A DNA stretch of 64,000 bases from Paralithodes platypus (lineage: Eukaryota > Arthropoda > Malacostraca > Decapoda > Lithodidae): NCBI GenBank assembly GCA_032716605.1, contig CM064502.1, positions 33,052,910 through 33,116,909 on the forward strand, read 5' to 3'. A program made the translations under genes and the position numbers. The notes under the pieces are model-generated. The model ran no database searches. It was given only the letters and a program-made list of their open reading frames with translations, and had not been told where the DNA came from. Positions 21,500 to 34,169 of the stretch are shown one piece after another (within the stretch, counting starts at the first letter, position 1; every line of letters begins with the position of its first letter).

Positions 21500-24040
21500 G
21501 TTGTCTAATGGCAGCAAACTGTCGGTGGATGTTGCTCCCTCTAGACCCGGACCTGGCACCTTGGGCCCAACCTGAACGAAATGGATCCAAAGGGTACAGT
21601 ACGTAGTGTTTCTCCGGACTGGCAATCTCCTCCCAATAGTATAGGGGCCCGAACCTGGTGGTAGCGCTCCATGAGGCTGCCTTGTCATTGGGTGAAAAAT
21701 ACCAGACCAGTCGTAGTGTCGTGTAAGCGCACGGGGTGCGTCCCTGCGGCTGGTTCTGGTGGGGTACACCAAGGCCACTGGATCCTACCCCCTTGTAATC
21801 TCTTGGGGGAAGGTGCTGGGAATCGTCCCCGGGGCAGACTGGAGCCGGATTTCGGGGGAGGGGGGGGGGGGGGGGTGGTGATTCCCATTTGCCAGCCTTA
21901 TCAACCAAATATGACTAAACCTAAAGAGAAATAACGTAAGTCTGATGATCCAAAACCACACAGGATACGGACAAATGCCCCCCACACTCTCAGACTTGCT
22001 AGTGTGAATGTTGGTAGTTTGAATCTGCGTGCAAATGAAGTGGCTGAGATGTGTTAGAGGAGGCGAGTGGACGTCTGCTGTGCCCAGGAAACACTCTGGA
22101 AACGGTATGGGGTACAGTGGATTGTTGGAAGAAAGAAAAAATATTGGATCTACTGGAATGGGGTTGAGACTGATAAAGCGAAAGAAGGAGTGGGTATTCT
22201 GGTAGCTGAAGCGTGAGCGGAAAGTGTGCTTCATATTACGAGAGTTAGTAAAAGGCTGATTGTTTTGAAGTTGAAAGTTGGTGAAAGAATTCTAAATGTG
22301 ATATCTGCATATGCCCCACAGGCTGGCCTACAGAAAGAGATAAAAGAGGACTTCTGTAATGACACCGTCAGTGTCATTTCAGGCCTCTCGGAAAATGAAA
22401 TAACAATCCTGGGAGGGGACCTGAATGGTCACGTGGGAGCATCTGCAGATGGATACGAGGGAGTACATGGAGGAAATTGTTACGGAAGGAGGAATCTGAA
22501 AGCGAATATATACTGGAGTAGTGGAGTCCTGTGTTGCACTCAACATGGTTGTGTGTTACACGAAGTTCAAGAAAAGACAGAGCCACCTGGTCACATACAA
22601 CTCTGGGGTCTTCAGTAGTCAGATTACTTCTTGGTTAACAGGAAAGACTGGAAACTGGTTCAGGATGTAAAGGTCATCCCAAGCGAAGAATGTATCCCCC
22701 AGCATAAGCTACTTGTGTGTGACATGAGCTTATACAGAGATCCTATGCCCAAAAGAAGAGTGTAGCTGCTGAAGAACAAGGAAGTTAGGGATAGGTTTCA
22801 TAGTGAACTGGAGGAAATGAATAGAAATAAGGAAGCTAGGCCTAGCGATGTAAATAGTCAATGGAATTTCCTTAAGCATAGCCTTCTCGCTGCCACTGAC
22901 AAAGTCTGTGGGAAAACAAAGGGTCACCCCAGGAATAAGATCTCCTGGTGGTGGAACGATGATGTAGAACATGCTGTGAAAGAGAAAAGGAGATGCTTCA
23001 AAGCATGGAAGAAAGGAGGCAGCAAGGATGAAAACCAGGCACTAAACAAACTGTCAAAAGTGTTATTTACAATGCTAAAAAAGGCATTAAGGACCTGGTC
23101 CCTGAACAAGTGTGTAACACTGACAATCCCAATGGGATCTTCAACCTAGCTAGGCGAGTTAAAAATGTCAGTAGGGATATTATAGGTGAACAGTGTGTTA
23201 GAAACGATAATGGGAAGATTGTGTATGCAGAAAATGAAATCAGAGATGCATGGAAGGCACACTATGAACAATTGCTAAATGTAGAGTTTGAATGGGATAA
23301 GGAACAGCTTATTATCGAAAAACCAATTTTGTTTTCTTCTATATTCCAACTACTCCCTCTCGGGCATAGGCTGAGAGCCTGTACATTCCACCTCTCAACA
23401 CGGTGAAGTCCGTGAGGTCTTGTTCCAGTCTGGGGAGTGAGACATGCGAAGCATCCATCATGGCTCGAAGCAGCTCCATCTCTGAAGCGGCCGGTTGCTT
23501 CGCTCAAGTGCTTCTCCGTCTCACTCTCCAGACTCAGACCCTCACTCTCAGAACTCCACCTATTGAGCAGTGAACTCACTAGGCATTGTCCCCCTGTAAC
23601 ATATTTTGAATATGGGAATATTCATAGTGTTATTTAATCAGGGAACAATGAGGGTTTTTTTTTTTTTTTGGCATTTCGGTGGGCTTTATGGTAATGCACT
23701 GATACTAGGTACAGCACAAATTCAATCCCAATAATATCTTCCCATTGACATATCGGGATTTGAACCCGGGTCCATTGGATTACCAATCCAGTGGCATGAC
23801 CACTCCACCACACCTCCCCTGGACCCACTCCTTTGATAGCACCAGCTGTAGTGAGCGATACAAACAATAAAATGAAGGACGGTAAAGCTCCAGGGTGCTC
23901 TGACATTGTCGCTGAGATGATAAAAGCCTCAGCGGAGACTGGTGTCAGTTTAGTCAATAAGTTGATAAACACCATTATTAAAGATGAGAACATCCCCGAG
24001 GCTTGGTACAAAAGTGTAATAGTAAATATATGTTTGTTTT
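21500..24040 (+). mobile_element. LINE-C, RTE-like retrotransposon, 5' part
   Basis: From about 21960 the frame gives an endonuclease/exonuclease/phosphatase domain (LRLASVNVGSLNLRANEVAEM, CCAQET, ISAYAPQAG, ILGGDLNGHVG) of the sort found in RTE elements. 22740-23330 gives the linker (ISWWWNDDVEHAVKEK). 23830-24030 gives the start of RT (KDGKAPGCSDIVAEMIKA). Stops at 22054-22056 (the TAG in gtgttagagg), 22216, 22617 and 22763 disable it. It is interrupted by SINE-1 (23332-23819) and then by LINE-A copy 2. RT continues at 28603. Confidence 0.75.
23332..23819 (-). repeat. SINE-1, tRNA-derived, copy 1
   Basis: The minus-strand head ggggaggtgtggtggagtgg folds like a tRNA, with the seven-base anticodon-loop position reading TTGGTAA (anticodon GGT, Thr-like) and a B-box gggttcaaatccc. 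The body of about 400 bp matches copy 2 at 60878-61356 over its full length. The 3' end is A-rich. It sits inside LINE-C and splits its linker from RT. Confidence 0.82.
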
Positions 24041-25338
24041 TTTGTTTTTTTGTATCTGATTGAGGGAGGCAAAAGGCAGAACTGCCTATAGCGAGTGCCT
24101 CCCCCATAGTTGAAAGAGTGACAGGGCCAAAATCAAGGGACGTTCGAGCCAAAATGCCTGGACACACAGAGTTTGAAGCAATTTAAGTCATAGGAAGAGG
24201 GAAAGACTGATTCTGGGAGAGAGTTCCAGAGCTCAGCTGTTGAGTAGAAGAAAGATTGAGAGTAATGCTTCACTTTTGGGTTGGAGAGTTGCACAGAGTA
24301 GGGGTGGGATTGAGTTGTAAGACGGGTACCACGTGCCCTACGTAAAGGAGGTGGTATACACTGGGAAAGCTCTGTGAGGAACACTGATTATTATAGTAGC
24401 AATAGAATAGCGAGAGAGATGCAACATTGCGGCGGAGAGAGAGAGATTGCAGAGAGTTGGTGAGTGGACGGGAGTTAATGATACGAAAGGCCTTCCTTTC
24501 AACTTTGTCTAGGAGAGCGGTGTGAGAGAAACCTCCCCACACATGTGAACAATACTCAATACAAGGACGCACTATGCCCCTGTACAGAGCAAGAAGCTGT
24601 GCAGGGGAAAATAACCCCCTAAGGCGGTTGAGCACACCCAGCTTCTGGGAGGCTGCCTTAGCAAGACTGGTAATATGGTCCTTCCAACTGAGAGCAGAAG
24701 AAAAAAAGACACCAAGAATCTTGAGAGAAGATGGAGGACTGATTTTTGTATTGTTGAAGAATAAGGGATAGTCCGCAGGGAGTTCCTTACGGGTAGATAG
24801 ATGGAGAAATTGGGTTTTGGAAGCATTAAAGGAAACAAGGTTTTCTCTGCCCCAATTGGAGATAGTAATTAGATCAGAATTTAAGAGTTCTAAGGCTTCA
24901 TTACGTTTGTCGTTGAGGGATTGCTGGCTTGGGCGTTCTGAAAAACTAATGGAGTAGTGTAAGGTTGAGTCGTCTGCGTATGAATGGATGGGAATTGAGG
25001 TACAGTTGAGGAGATCATTAATTTTATGAAAATTAGAAAGAGAATAGGAGATAGGACAGAGACCTGAGGAACACCGGAGTTTATAGGGTGAGGAAGTGAA
25101 CAATGGCCGTCCACAACCGCGGCTATGGAACGGCCGGAAAGGAAATTAGAGACAAAGGCACAGATGGAGGGATAGAAACAGAAGGAGGGTAGTTTAGAAA
25201 TTAAAGATTTGTGCCAGACTCTATCGAAGGCTTTCGATATGTCTAGTGCAATAGAAAAAGTCTCACCGAAGTCCCGAAAGGAGGATGACCAAGAGTTAGT
25301 AAGATATGAAAGAAGATCACCAGTAGAGCGACCCTTAA

Positions 25339-26597
25339 CCTAAGACGTGCGCATGGGGGGTATGAGACACCACACGCCTGTGCGCACGTATTTGAGCTGT
25401 TCCCATCACTAACATCGTTCTTTTACCATAAATAGCATTAACCTGACAAGCGCGAAATAGACCTAGGGGCTAGGGTAGTTATTTGTGCATTTCTAGCCTT
25501 GGATTCTGACAGAATTCGTTATATTTACAATATAGAGCATTATTTGTTTTCGGTATGCTTTTATTTTACATATATGATGTATATATGAACCTTCAAGAGT
25601 GCAAAAATAAGTGGGAAAAGCATTTGGGTGGTGAAAAATGAAGATATTGGCCACCCGGTCATAATCTCAGGCGAGAGAGAGCCACAGGCAACCCTCCTCT
25701 CTCGCTGTCTGTGAGGTAACTGAGACGAGCGGGGCGGTGTGGGCCGGTGTCTGGGTGTTACATAACGATCTTTTCTGCAACCCACTTATGCTACATTATC
25801 GCGGGAGAGAAAAATAACCGATAAATGATGATAATAAGAGGAAAAATAGGTGATAATTGAGGAGGGGAGGGAGGGGGGAATAAGGTGGGGAAGGAGGGGA
25901 GGAGGGTGGGTGAGATTTACATGGATGAATACTGGAGGGGAATTATCTCACCTAGAGACAAATTCCTTTGTTTTGATAGGCCCTTTTTTGTTTTGGAAGT
26001 CTTTTTTTATGGTCTTGCTTCCGTGAGGCCTATCGCGTTCCCTATAGGAAGCCTTCTGTAAGGCCTATCGCGCTTGCCGGGTTAATACTTATCCATATGC
26101 GCCTATTTTACGTTGATTATAAAGGTATTAACCTGTTACAGCAATAAAACAAGTGGAAACAGCGTTTGGATGGTCAAAATCAGCGATACAGGCCGGGAGT
26201 TACATAAGTTATGGGTGAGGCAACCTCCCTCCCCTCCACTCCTCCCCACGTCTGGAGAGAGATTGTCGATCGATACTCTCTCTCTCTCTCTTGCACTCGC
26301 TTGGTAACAGTGATGACAACGCCCTGCTAGCAACTCGCTAATGTTAGCACGAAAATGGACCACAGAATCAGGGAATAACAGGGAAAATAGGTGATAATTG
26401 AAGGAGGGGGGGGGGGGGGGAAGTGGGCAGGAGGGGATGTGAAGGAGTGATATTTGGCATGGCCCAGGGGAAAAAAAAAAAAAAAAAGTTCAAGTTTTTT
26501 GTGGGTGTTTTAAATGGATTTTTTTAGGCCCAGGATCTTAAGAGTCTTCCCGCAGTCGCCCGGGGAAACTCTTAAGAGTTTTCCCGCACTTGCCGGG
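25339..26597. mobile_element. TTAA element E2, copy 2, with a nested element
   Basis: Flanked by TTAA at 25335-25338 and 26598-26601. LINE-A sequence on both sides joins as cccttaaggaagcc, as in the intact copy at 31543-31556. The ends TTAACCTAAGACGTGCG and CGCACTTGCCGGGTTAA are weak inverted repeats. The outer parts align with 1115-1726. The middle is another TTAA element (25442-26081). Confidence 0.75.
25442..26081. mobile_element. nested TTAA element E3
   Basis: 640 bp between TTAA at 25438-25441 and 26082-26085, inside E2 copy 2. The terminal inverted repeats are clear: CCTGACAAGCGCGAAATAG at the left, and CCCGGCAAGCGCGATAGG when the right end is reverse-complemented. The E2 flanks re-join as cataaatagcattaatacttatcc, matching 1199-1223 of copy 1. 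It resembles E2 internally, so the two are relatives. Confidence 0.75.
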
Positions 26598-28602
26598 TTA
26601 AGGAAGCCATACTGGCGATCTGAGAGCAGATTATGAGAAGAGAAATGCTTAAGAAATTTGGAAGCAAGAATAGTTTCAAAAACTTTAGAGATACAAGAGA
26701 TGAGAGCAATTGGACGATAGTTGGAGGGTTGAGAGCGGTCACTCTTCTTTGGGACAGGTTGAATGTGAGCAAACTTCCAGCATGAAGGGAACACGTTAGA
26801 GGATAGACAGAGACGAAAGAGTTTGCCTAGGCAGGGAGTCAGCACGGAAGCACAGTTTTTGAGAACAACAGGAGGAACACCGTCCGGACCGTACGCCTTA
26901 ATAGTATTAAGTCCAGAGAGGGTAGAAAGTATATCTTTAGAAGATATTAGGATATTAGGCATAAGTAAGAGAGAGGAGGGAGGAATAGCACCGGAATCAT
27001 CCAAGGTGGAGTTTCTAGCAAAAGTTTGAGCGAAGAATTTAGCTTTGTCAGAGGAAGAAGTGATGGTTGTGCCATCAGAGTGGGAAAGGGGAGGGAAAGA
27101 CGAGGACGAGAAAATGTTGGAGAGGTTTTTGGCTAGATGCCAGAAAGCTTGGGAAGAGCTAGAGTTGGATAGTTCAGTGCATTTATTATTGATAAAAGAG
27201 TGTTTGGCAAGTCGTAGAACAGATTTGGCTTGATTCCGGGCAGAAACATAGGAAGAATGAGAGTCTTGAGTTTTAAGGTGTCGGTACCGTTTGAATGCTT
27301 CCTCTTATTGCGGACAGCAGTAGAACAGGCGTGAGTAAACCAAGATTTTTTAGCATTTGTCTGAGAGAAAGAGAATGGAATGTATGCTTCCATGCCCGAG
27401 AGGATTACCTCGGTAATGCGTTCAGCACTCTCCGAGGGTCCCCGGCCACGGAAGCAGAAATCATTCCATGGGAAATCAAAGAAGTACTGCCGGAGAGCCT
27501 CCCAGTCGGCAGCGCCAAAGTGCCACAAGCGCTGCCGGCTAGGAGGATCGGGTGGCCGTACTGAAGATATAGGACATGTGACAGAGATAAGTTTATGGTC
27601 GGAGGAGCCCAAAGGAGAGAAAAGATCGACAGTATATGAAGAAGGGTTAGAAGTTAGAAACAAGTCAAGAATGTTGGGCCGATCTCCGATGCGATCCGGG
27701 ATACGGGTGGATTGCTGAACTAACTGCTCTAGGTCATTTATGATAGAAAAGACGTAGGCTTGTTCACCAGATGGGTCAGTAGTGTGAGAGGAGAGCCATT
27801 GGCGGTGGTGAACGTTGAAATCTCCTAAGATGGAGATTTCTGAGAAAGGAGAAATGGATAGAATGTGTTCCACTGTAGAGTTTAGATAGTCAAAGAATTT
27901 GGGAAAGTCGGTAGAGTTAGGGGAAAGATAGACAGCACAGAAATATTTAGTAAGAGAATGACAGGAAAGTTTGAGCCAAAAAGTTGAGAATTTAGATGAA
28001 TCGAAATCAGGAACACGAGAGCAAGTGAGTTTGTTGTGCACATATGCACAACATCTGCCTTTGGCTTTGAAACTAGGATAGAGAAAGTAGGAGGATACAG
28101 AGAAGGGGCTGCTGGATGTTGCTACAGACACCTGAGTTTCGGTGAGGAAGAGAAAGTCAGGTTTGTAGGAGGAGAGATGGTGTTCAACAGAGTGAAAGTT
28201 AGAGGAAAGTCCGCGAATGTTGCAGAAATTAATAGAAAGGGTAACAGGCCGAGGTCCAGGTAACTTTATGGGGTCGTCAGGGGATGGTCGGTCGGGTGTG
28301 GGGGCATGTGTGGTCCCCCCCCCCCCCCCCCCCCTGGGGACTCCGAGGCTGAGCTAAAATTCATAATTTTATTAAATTTTGGTGTAGGGGAATGAAGTGT
28401 GGTGTGCATGTTTAGTGTAGTGAAGTGGATAGGATGAGGAGGTGTTTGTGAGAGCTAGCTGGATTGCTCTCATTGTAAATGAGGCACAAATAAAATCAGT
28501 AAGAGAGGCCAAGCAAATGAAACAGGAGTTCCAGCGACTCTTTATCACATGCCTATAACCTCACCTGGGTCTAGGTCTGATCGATTGGTGCCTACAATCT
28601 CT

Positions 28603-30331
28603 ATGCGCTAGATAGAGGTAATTATAGGGGCCTGAAAATGCTTGACCAAATCATGAAGGTCTGTGAGAGGGTCTTTGAGGGTTTGATAAGGCAAAGCATC
28701 TCCATTAATGTTATGCAGTTTTGTTTTATGCCAGGACGTGGTACAACCCGATGCTATCTTCATAGTCAGGCAGATACAGGACAAATACTTACTAAAAGGC
28801 AGGGATCTTTACTTTGTGTTTATAGACCTGGAGACGGCCTTTGACAGGGTGCCTAGAGATGTTGTGCAGTAGGCTATGAGGAAACTTGGTGTGGAAAAGT
28901 GGCTGGTGCATGTGATAATGAAGATGTATGAGGATTCGCAAACTGTGGTGAGAGTGAAAGGTGTACTGAGTGAGGAGTTCACAGTCCGTGTTGGAGTTCA
29001 TCAGGGCTCAGTGTTAAGCCCCCTCCTCTTGATTATGGTCCTGGAGGCACTGTCTATAGTTTTTAGATCCGGACTCCCGTGGTAACTGTTTTATGCAGAC
29101 GATTTAGTCCTAATAGCTGACAATGTGCAAGATGCTGAGGCCAAATTCAGAAGATTGAGAGAGGGCATGTCGAGCAAGGGTTTAAGAGTCAATCTTAACA
29201 AAACCAAGGTTATGCATTGTAGATTGACACGAGGCAATGTGGAAAAGAGCGGTGCATACCCATGTGCAGTGTGTGGAAAGGGTGTGGGCACTAACTCGAT
29301 TCGATGTAGCATCTGTCGATATTGGGAGTAAGCGCTGTAGTAGAATAAAAGGACCCCTGCCGAAGGATAAATCAGAAATCAAAAAATTTGAGTGCGTTTT
29401 GTGCAAAAGCGAGCTTGTGTTAAATGATGATCCTGTGGCTGTGAATTTTGGTATTGAGTCATTGGAGCTGGTGGACAAATTTTGTTACCTAGGAGATACC
29501 ATCTCTGCCGGTGGTGGGGCCGAGGCTGCCACTGTTGCTAGAATTAGATGTGGCTGAGGGAAGTTCAGAGAACTGCTGCCAATTCTGACCATGAAAAGAG
29601 TGCCTCTCCCCCTGAAGGGAAAGGTGTATGCCTCATGCGTTAGAAGTGCAATGACGTATGCCTCAGAAACATGAGCCGTTAAAGTAGAGGATGTCGACAG
29701 AATGGAACATATTGAGATGAGAATAATGAGATGGATGTGTATGGCCAGGCTGCAGGATAGAATAACAAATGATGAGCTGAGGAGACGTTTAGGTATAAAG
29801 AGTATTAGCGAGGAGATCTGTACAAGTAGACTGGGATGGTATGGACATGTGGAGAGAATGGATGAACATAATTTGGTGAAAAGATGCAGGTCTGTGATTG
29901 TGGAGGGAGCTGCACCGAGGAGTGGGTGGACCGAGAAAGACCTGGGATCGGACTATACGCGCCGATCTCAAATCCAAAAACTTGACAAGTGAAGCAGCCC
30001 TTAACCCTCTCCGACATATGACGCGATTTTGAGCCTATTAGGGATACTTTAAAGCCTTTGTTACCATCAGGGGTATTTAGAAACCTTTAGTTTAGTTACT
30101 TCAACCTCTGCAGTTGTCTTTGAGTTAGCTGTGGGCAGAAAACTAATTTTGGAGAGGTAATTATAAGAGTGAGAGAACTCTATTTCGCATTGCTAATCTG
30201 ACAACCTCTGCGTCATATGAGCGTGAAAGGGTTAACAGGGTTGCTTGGAACGCCGCCATTAGGACGAGAGACTGAAAGTGCACGTATGTGTGGAGCACTC
30301 AGTCTTAAAATGTTATGTATGTATGTATGTA
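28603..30331 (+). mobile_element. LINE-C, RTE-like retrotransposon, 3' part
   Basis: RT resumes with RGNYRGLKMLDQIMKVCERV, then VGVHQGSVLSPLL, then YADDLVLIADNV (29095-29130), then a Cys-rich segment CAVCGKGVGTNSIRC (29270-29310) that is characteristic of RTE elements, and the C-terminal RWMCMARLQDR...RLGWYGHVERM. Stops at 28871, 29083, 29554 and elsewhere. The 3' tail is (ATGT)n at 30313-30331. MITE-1 copy 2 interrupts the last codons at 30005-30231. Confidence 0.8.
30005..30231. mobile_element. TTAA MITE-1, copy 2
   Basis: 227 bp, the same length as copy 1, between TTAA at 30001-30004 and 30232-30235. Ends CCCTCTCCGACATATGACGC and GCGTCATATGAGCGTGAAAGGG. Removing it and one TTAA restores the LINE-C frame across SEAALNRVAWNAAIR, confirming the target duplication. 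Confidence 0.88.
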
Positions 30332-32842
30332 CTTAACATGCACACCACACTTCCTCCTTCCACAAAAAAAATATATATATATATGATGATAAACACAAAC
30401 CAAGCCTCGAAGTCCCCAGGGGGGAGGGGGGCCATATCATATATGCTCCCACACCCGCCCGACTTTCCCCTGATGACCCCTCTAAATGTTCTGGACCACG
30501 GCCTGTCACTCCTACTATCAACTTTTGCAATATTCGCGGGATTTCCTCTAATCTTCGCTCAGTTGAACACCATCTTTCCTCCTACAAAATGTATCTTCTT
30601 TTCGTCATATCACTGAAACCCAGGTGCCAGCAGCCCCTTCTCTGTATCCTCCTACTTTCTCTATCCTAGTTTCAAAGCCAAAAACGGATGTTGTACATAC
30701 GTGCACAACAAACTCACTTGCTCTCGTGTTCCCGATTTCGACTCCCCTGATTTCTCAACTTAATGCCTCAAACTATCCTGTCATTCTCATACTAAATATT
30801 TCTGTGCTGTCTATCTTTCCCCTAACTCTACCGACTTTCCCAAATTCTTTGACTATCTAAACTCTAAAGTTGAACACATTCTATCCATATCTCCCTTCTC
30901 AGAAATCTCCATCTTAGGAGATTTCAACGTTCACCACCGCCAATGGCTCTCCTCTCATACTACTGACCAACCTGGTGAACAAGCCTACGTCTTTTCTATC
31001 CTAAATGATCTAGAGCAGTTGGTCCACCAACCCACCCATATCCCGGATTGCTTCGGAGATCGGCCCAACATTCTTGACTTATTTCTGACTTCTAACCCTT
31101 CTTCTTATACTGTCAATCTTTTCTCTCCTTTGGGCTCCTCCGACAATATACTTATCTGTTACCTGTCCTATCTCTCCAGTACGGCCACCTGATCCTCCCG
31201 GCCAGCGGCGCATGTGGCACTTTGGCGCTGCCGACTAGGAGGTTCTCTCGCAGTACTTCTTTGATTTCCCATGAATGACTTCTGCTTCCATGGTCAAAGA
31301 CCCTCGGAGAGAGCTGAACGCATTACCGAGGTTATCCTCTCGGGCATGGAAGCGTATATTCCATTTTCTTTCTCTCAGTCTAATGCAAAAAAAATCTTGG
31401 TTTACTCAGGCTTGTCCGCAACAAGGAGGAAGCATTCAAACGGTACCGATGCCTTAAAACTCAATAATCTCATTCTTCCTATGTTTCTGCCCGGAATCAA
31501 GCATTTCTCTTCTAATAATCTACTCTCAGATCGCCAGTATGGCTTCCTTAAGGGTCGCTCTACTGGTGATCATCTTTCATATCTTACTAACTCTTAGTCA
31601 TCCTCCTTTCGGGACTTCGGTGAGACATTTTCTATTGCACTAGACATATCGAAGGCCTTCAATAGAGTCTGGCACAAATCTGTAATTTCTAAACTACCCT
31701 CCTTCAGTTTCTATCCCTCCATCTGTGCCTTTGTCTCTAATTTCCTTTCCGGCTGTTCCATAGCTACGGTTGTGGATAGCCATCGTTCACTTCCTCATCG
31801 TATCAACTCCGGTGTTCCTCAGTGATCTGTCCTATCTCCTATTCTCTTTCTAATTTTCTTAAATGATCTTCTCAACTGTACCTCCAGTCCTATCCATTCA
31901 TACACAGACGACTCTACCTTACACTACTCAATTAGTTTTCCAGAACGCCCCAGCCAGCAATCACTCAAAAAACAAACATAATGAAGCCATACAACACTTA
32001 TCTTCTGATCTAACTACTATTTCCAATTGGGGCAGAGAAAAGCTTGTTAACTTTAATGCTTCCAAAACCCATTTTCTCCATCTTAATACCCACCCGGAAC
32101 TCCCAGTGGACTATCCCTTATACTTCAACAATACAAAAATTAGTATTTCATCTTCTCTCAATATTCTTGGTGTCTCTTTTTCTACTGCTCTCACCTGGAA
32201 AGACCATATTACCAGTCTTGCTAAAGCAACCTCCCAGAAGCTGGGTGTGCTCAACCGCCTCAAGGGGTTCGTTACTCCAGCACAGCTTCTTGCTCTGTAC
32301 AGGGGCACAGTGCGTCCTTGTATTGAGTATTGTTCACATGTGTGGGGAGGATCCTCTCACACCGCACTCCTAGACAAAGTAGAAAGGAAGGCCTTTTGTA
32401 TCTTTAATTCCCGTCCACTCACCAACTCTGCAATCTCTCTCTTCGCCGCAATGTTGCATATCTCTCGCTATTCTATTGCTACTACAATAATCAGTGTTCC
32501 GTAGAGCTCTCCCAGTGTGTACCACCTCCTCTACGTAAGGTACGTGGTACCAGTCTTGCAACACAAGCCCACCCCTACTCTGTGCAACTCTCCACCCCAA
32601 GTGTGAAATGTTACTCTGTCTTTCTTCTATTCAACAGCTGAGCTCTGGAACTCTCTCACAGAATCAGTCTTTCCCTCTTCCTATGACTTAAATTGCTACA
32701 AACTCTGTGTGTCCAGACATTTTGGCTCGAACGTCCCTTGATTTTGGCCCTGTCACTCTTTCAACTATGGGGGAGGCACTCGCTACAGGCAAGTTCTGCC
32801 TTTTGCCTCCCTCACTCACATAGAAAAAAACATAATACAAAC
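30332..32842 (+). mobile_element. LINE-A copy 3
   Basis: 5' UTR-like start (acttaacatgcacaccacac), endonuclease region about 30480-31260, then a deletion joining the endonuclease tail directly to RT (LPGIK next to HFSSNNLLSDRQYGFLKGRS). RT lies at 31500-32500 with the GVPQ block broken by TGA at 31824, and the 3' UTR ends ttttgcctccctcactcacatagaaaa. Plus orientation, opposite to copies 1 and 2. It keeps the uninterrupted TTAA site at 31550-31553 that is filled in copies 1 and 2. Confidence 0.8.
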
Positions 32843-33250
32843 ATATAAAAAAAGACCTATACTATAGGTAACGTGCCCATATATATTTAGTATTTCCGGC
32901 TGAGTTGGTAGCACCGAGCCGCTCCTATTGTTGCCAGATAAACTTCTAAGCTCCTCTCCCATACTAATATCAGTCTTCTCCAACCATCTTTTGTGACAGG
33001 GTCTGTGTCCAAGCATGAGGTGTTTTAGAAGCTGAAATTCAAGGAAAACTGATCAACTTATACCTGTATTTGGTACAAGCAATAACTCATACTGTTTTCT
33101 AAACACAATTCATGAAATATCTATATATATTATCAAGTTATCCCGCTGTGAAGTCTGCTGAATATTTCCAATAGACCACAAGTGCTGGGAATGAATTAAA
33201 TACACTTCTATAGGGAGAGTTGGACCTGAATTTGCCAGTTGGACTTGTTT
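32843..33250. other. no gene recognised
   Basis: About 400 bp between LINE-A copy 3 and the LINE-B nest, AT-rich, with no coding signal or repeat shared with the rest of the window. Confidence 0.45.
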
Positions 33251-33301
33251 CAATTGTCAGGCTATGGAGAATGTCAGCTCATTTAAGTATTTGGTTAGTG
33301 T

Positions 33302-33877
33302 TGTCGGGAATAGTACAATATAACCCCGACAGATAAGTATATCCAAATGGGTTCTTTGAATTTAGCGGTATTGTATAGTAATTATGATTTTAGCTAAAAT
33401 CTTATTCACACATGTAGATTATTCATTGTAAGTTAATTATTAGCTTGAATGCATATATCTATACATTAATTTTGGATGTATAATCAAACAAGTTCACAAG
33501 TTTGAAATATTATTGGAACCGGTAGCCATTTGTGTTCCCAGAGCTGAGCTCAGTTCAGTCTCACAATAATAGCCAACACCTCCCCCCAGCTCGGACTCAT
33601 CCAAGACACCACCAACCACTTCCACTATTGATATAATTCTTCAGTCCTACAATAGCAGTCCTCAATAAGCTAAGTTTATTATGTAGTGATACTGTATTAG
33701 GTGTACATTATTACATGTCATTCGTGTGAACAAGCCATGTGAGTTGAATATAGTGGAAATCTACCTATCGAAATCTTCAGATATCAATCTGGTAATAAAC
33801 TTTTTAACACTATTGTCGGGATTGATTCATGTACCAGTGATTAATTAATTTAACCATTATGTAAGTTCCCCACAATT
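33302..33877. repeat. probable solo LTR
   Basis: A 576-bp non-coding insert in LINE-B flanked by GTGT (33298-33301 and 33878-33881). It begins TGTCGGGAATAG and ends near CCCCACAATT. aataaa-like and T-rich sequence near 33800 suits an LTR. The LINE-B sequence on either side is continuous with 19490-19515. The exact terminal dinucleotides are ambiguous. Confidence 0.45.
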
Positions 33878-34169
33878 GTGTCGAGTAAAGATGGGAGTAT
33901 GGAACGCTGAAAGTAGTAACAAGAAATAGGGTAGTCAGCATGGAAGTAAAGAAGTCCTTGCATGATAGTATGATAATCCCGACTCCCATGCACTATGGCT
34001 CATCAAAACTGTAACATCAGCAAACTGCAGTACAGGCAACTTCCACTTATTTCCTTCCCTTATCAGCTGTACAACAACATCCACTGCTCTTCCTTGTATT
34101 TCTTTCATGACTTCATCCATATATATATATATTGAACAACAATGGTAACATCACACACCCGTGCTTTAA

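Larger units (their letters stand above)
24041..28602 (-). mobile_element. LINE-A copy 2, nearly full length, inserted in LINE-C
   Basis: On the minus strand: 5' UTR 28602-28300; endonuclease 28131-27133 (open, 332 codons, with [12 protein letters not shown] and SSDHKLISV); RT 27004-26510 and 25103-24270 (PSNYRPIALIS, an FSHTALLDKVERKAFRI C-terminus); 3' UTR to a T-rich tail near 24047. It interrupts LINE-C between its RT blocks. It carries a TTAA element at 25339-26597 within RT. It is the least damaged LINE-A copy, though stops are present. Confidence 0.82.

Noticed and set aside
27295..27718. Plus-strand frames of 89-112 codons
   Set aside because: Antisense of the LINE-A copy 2 endonuclease.
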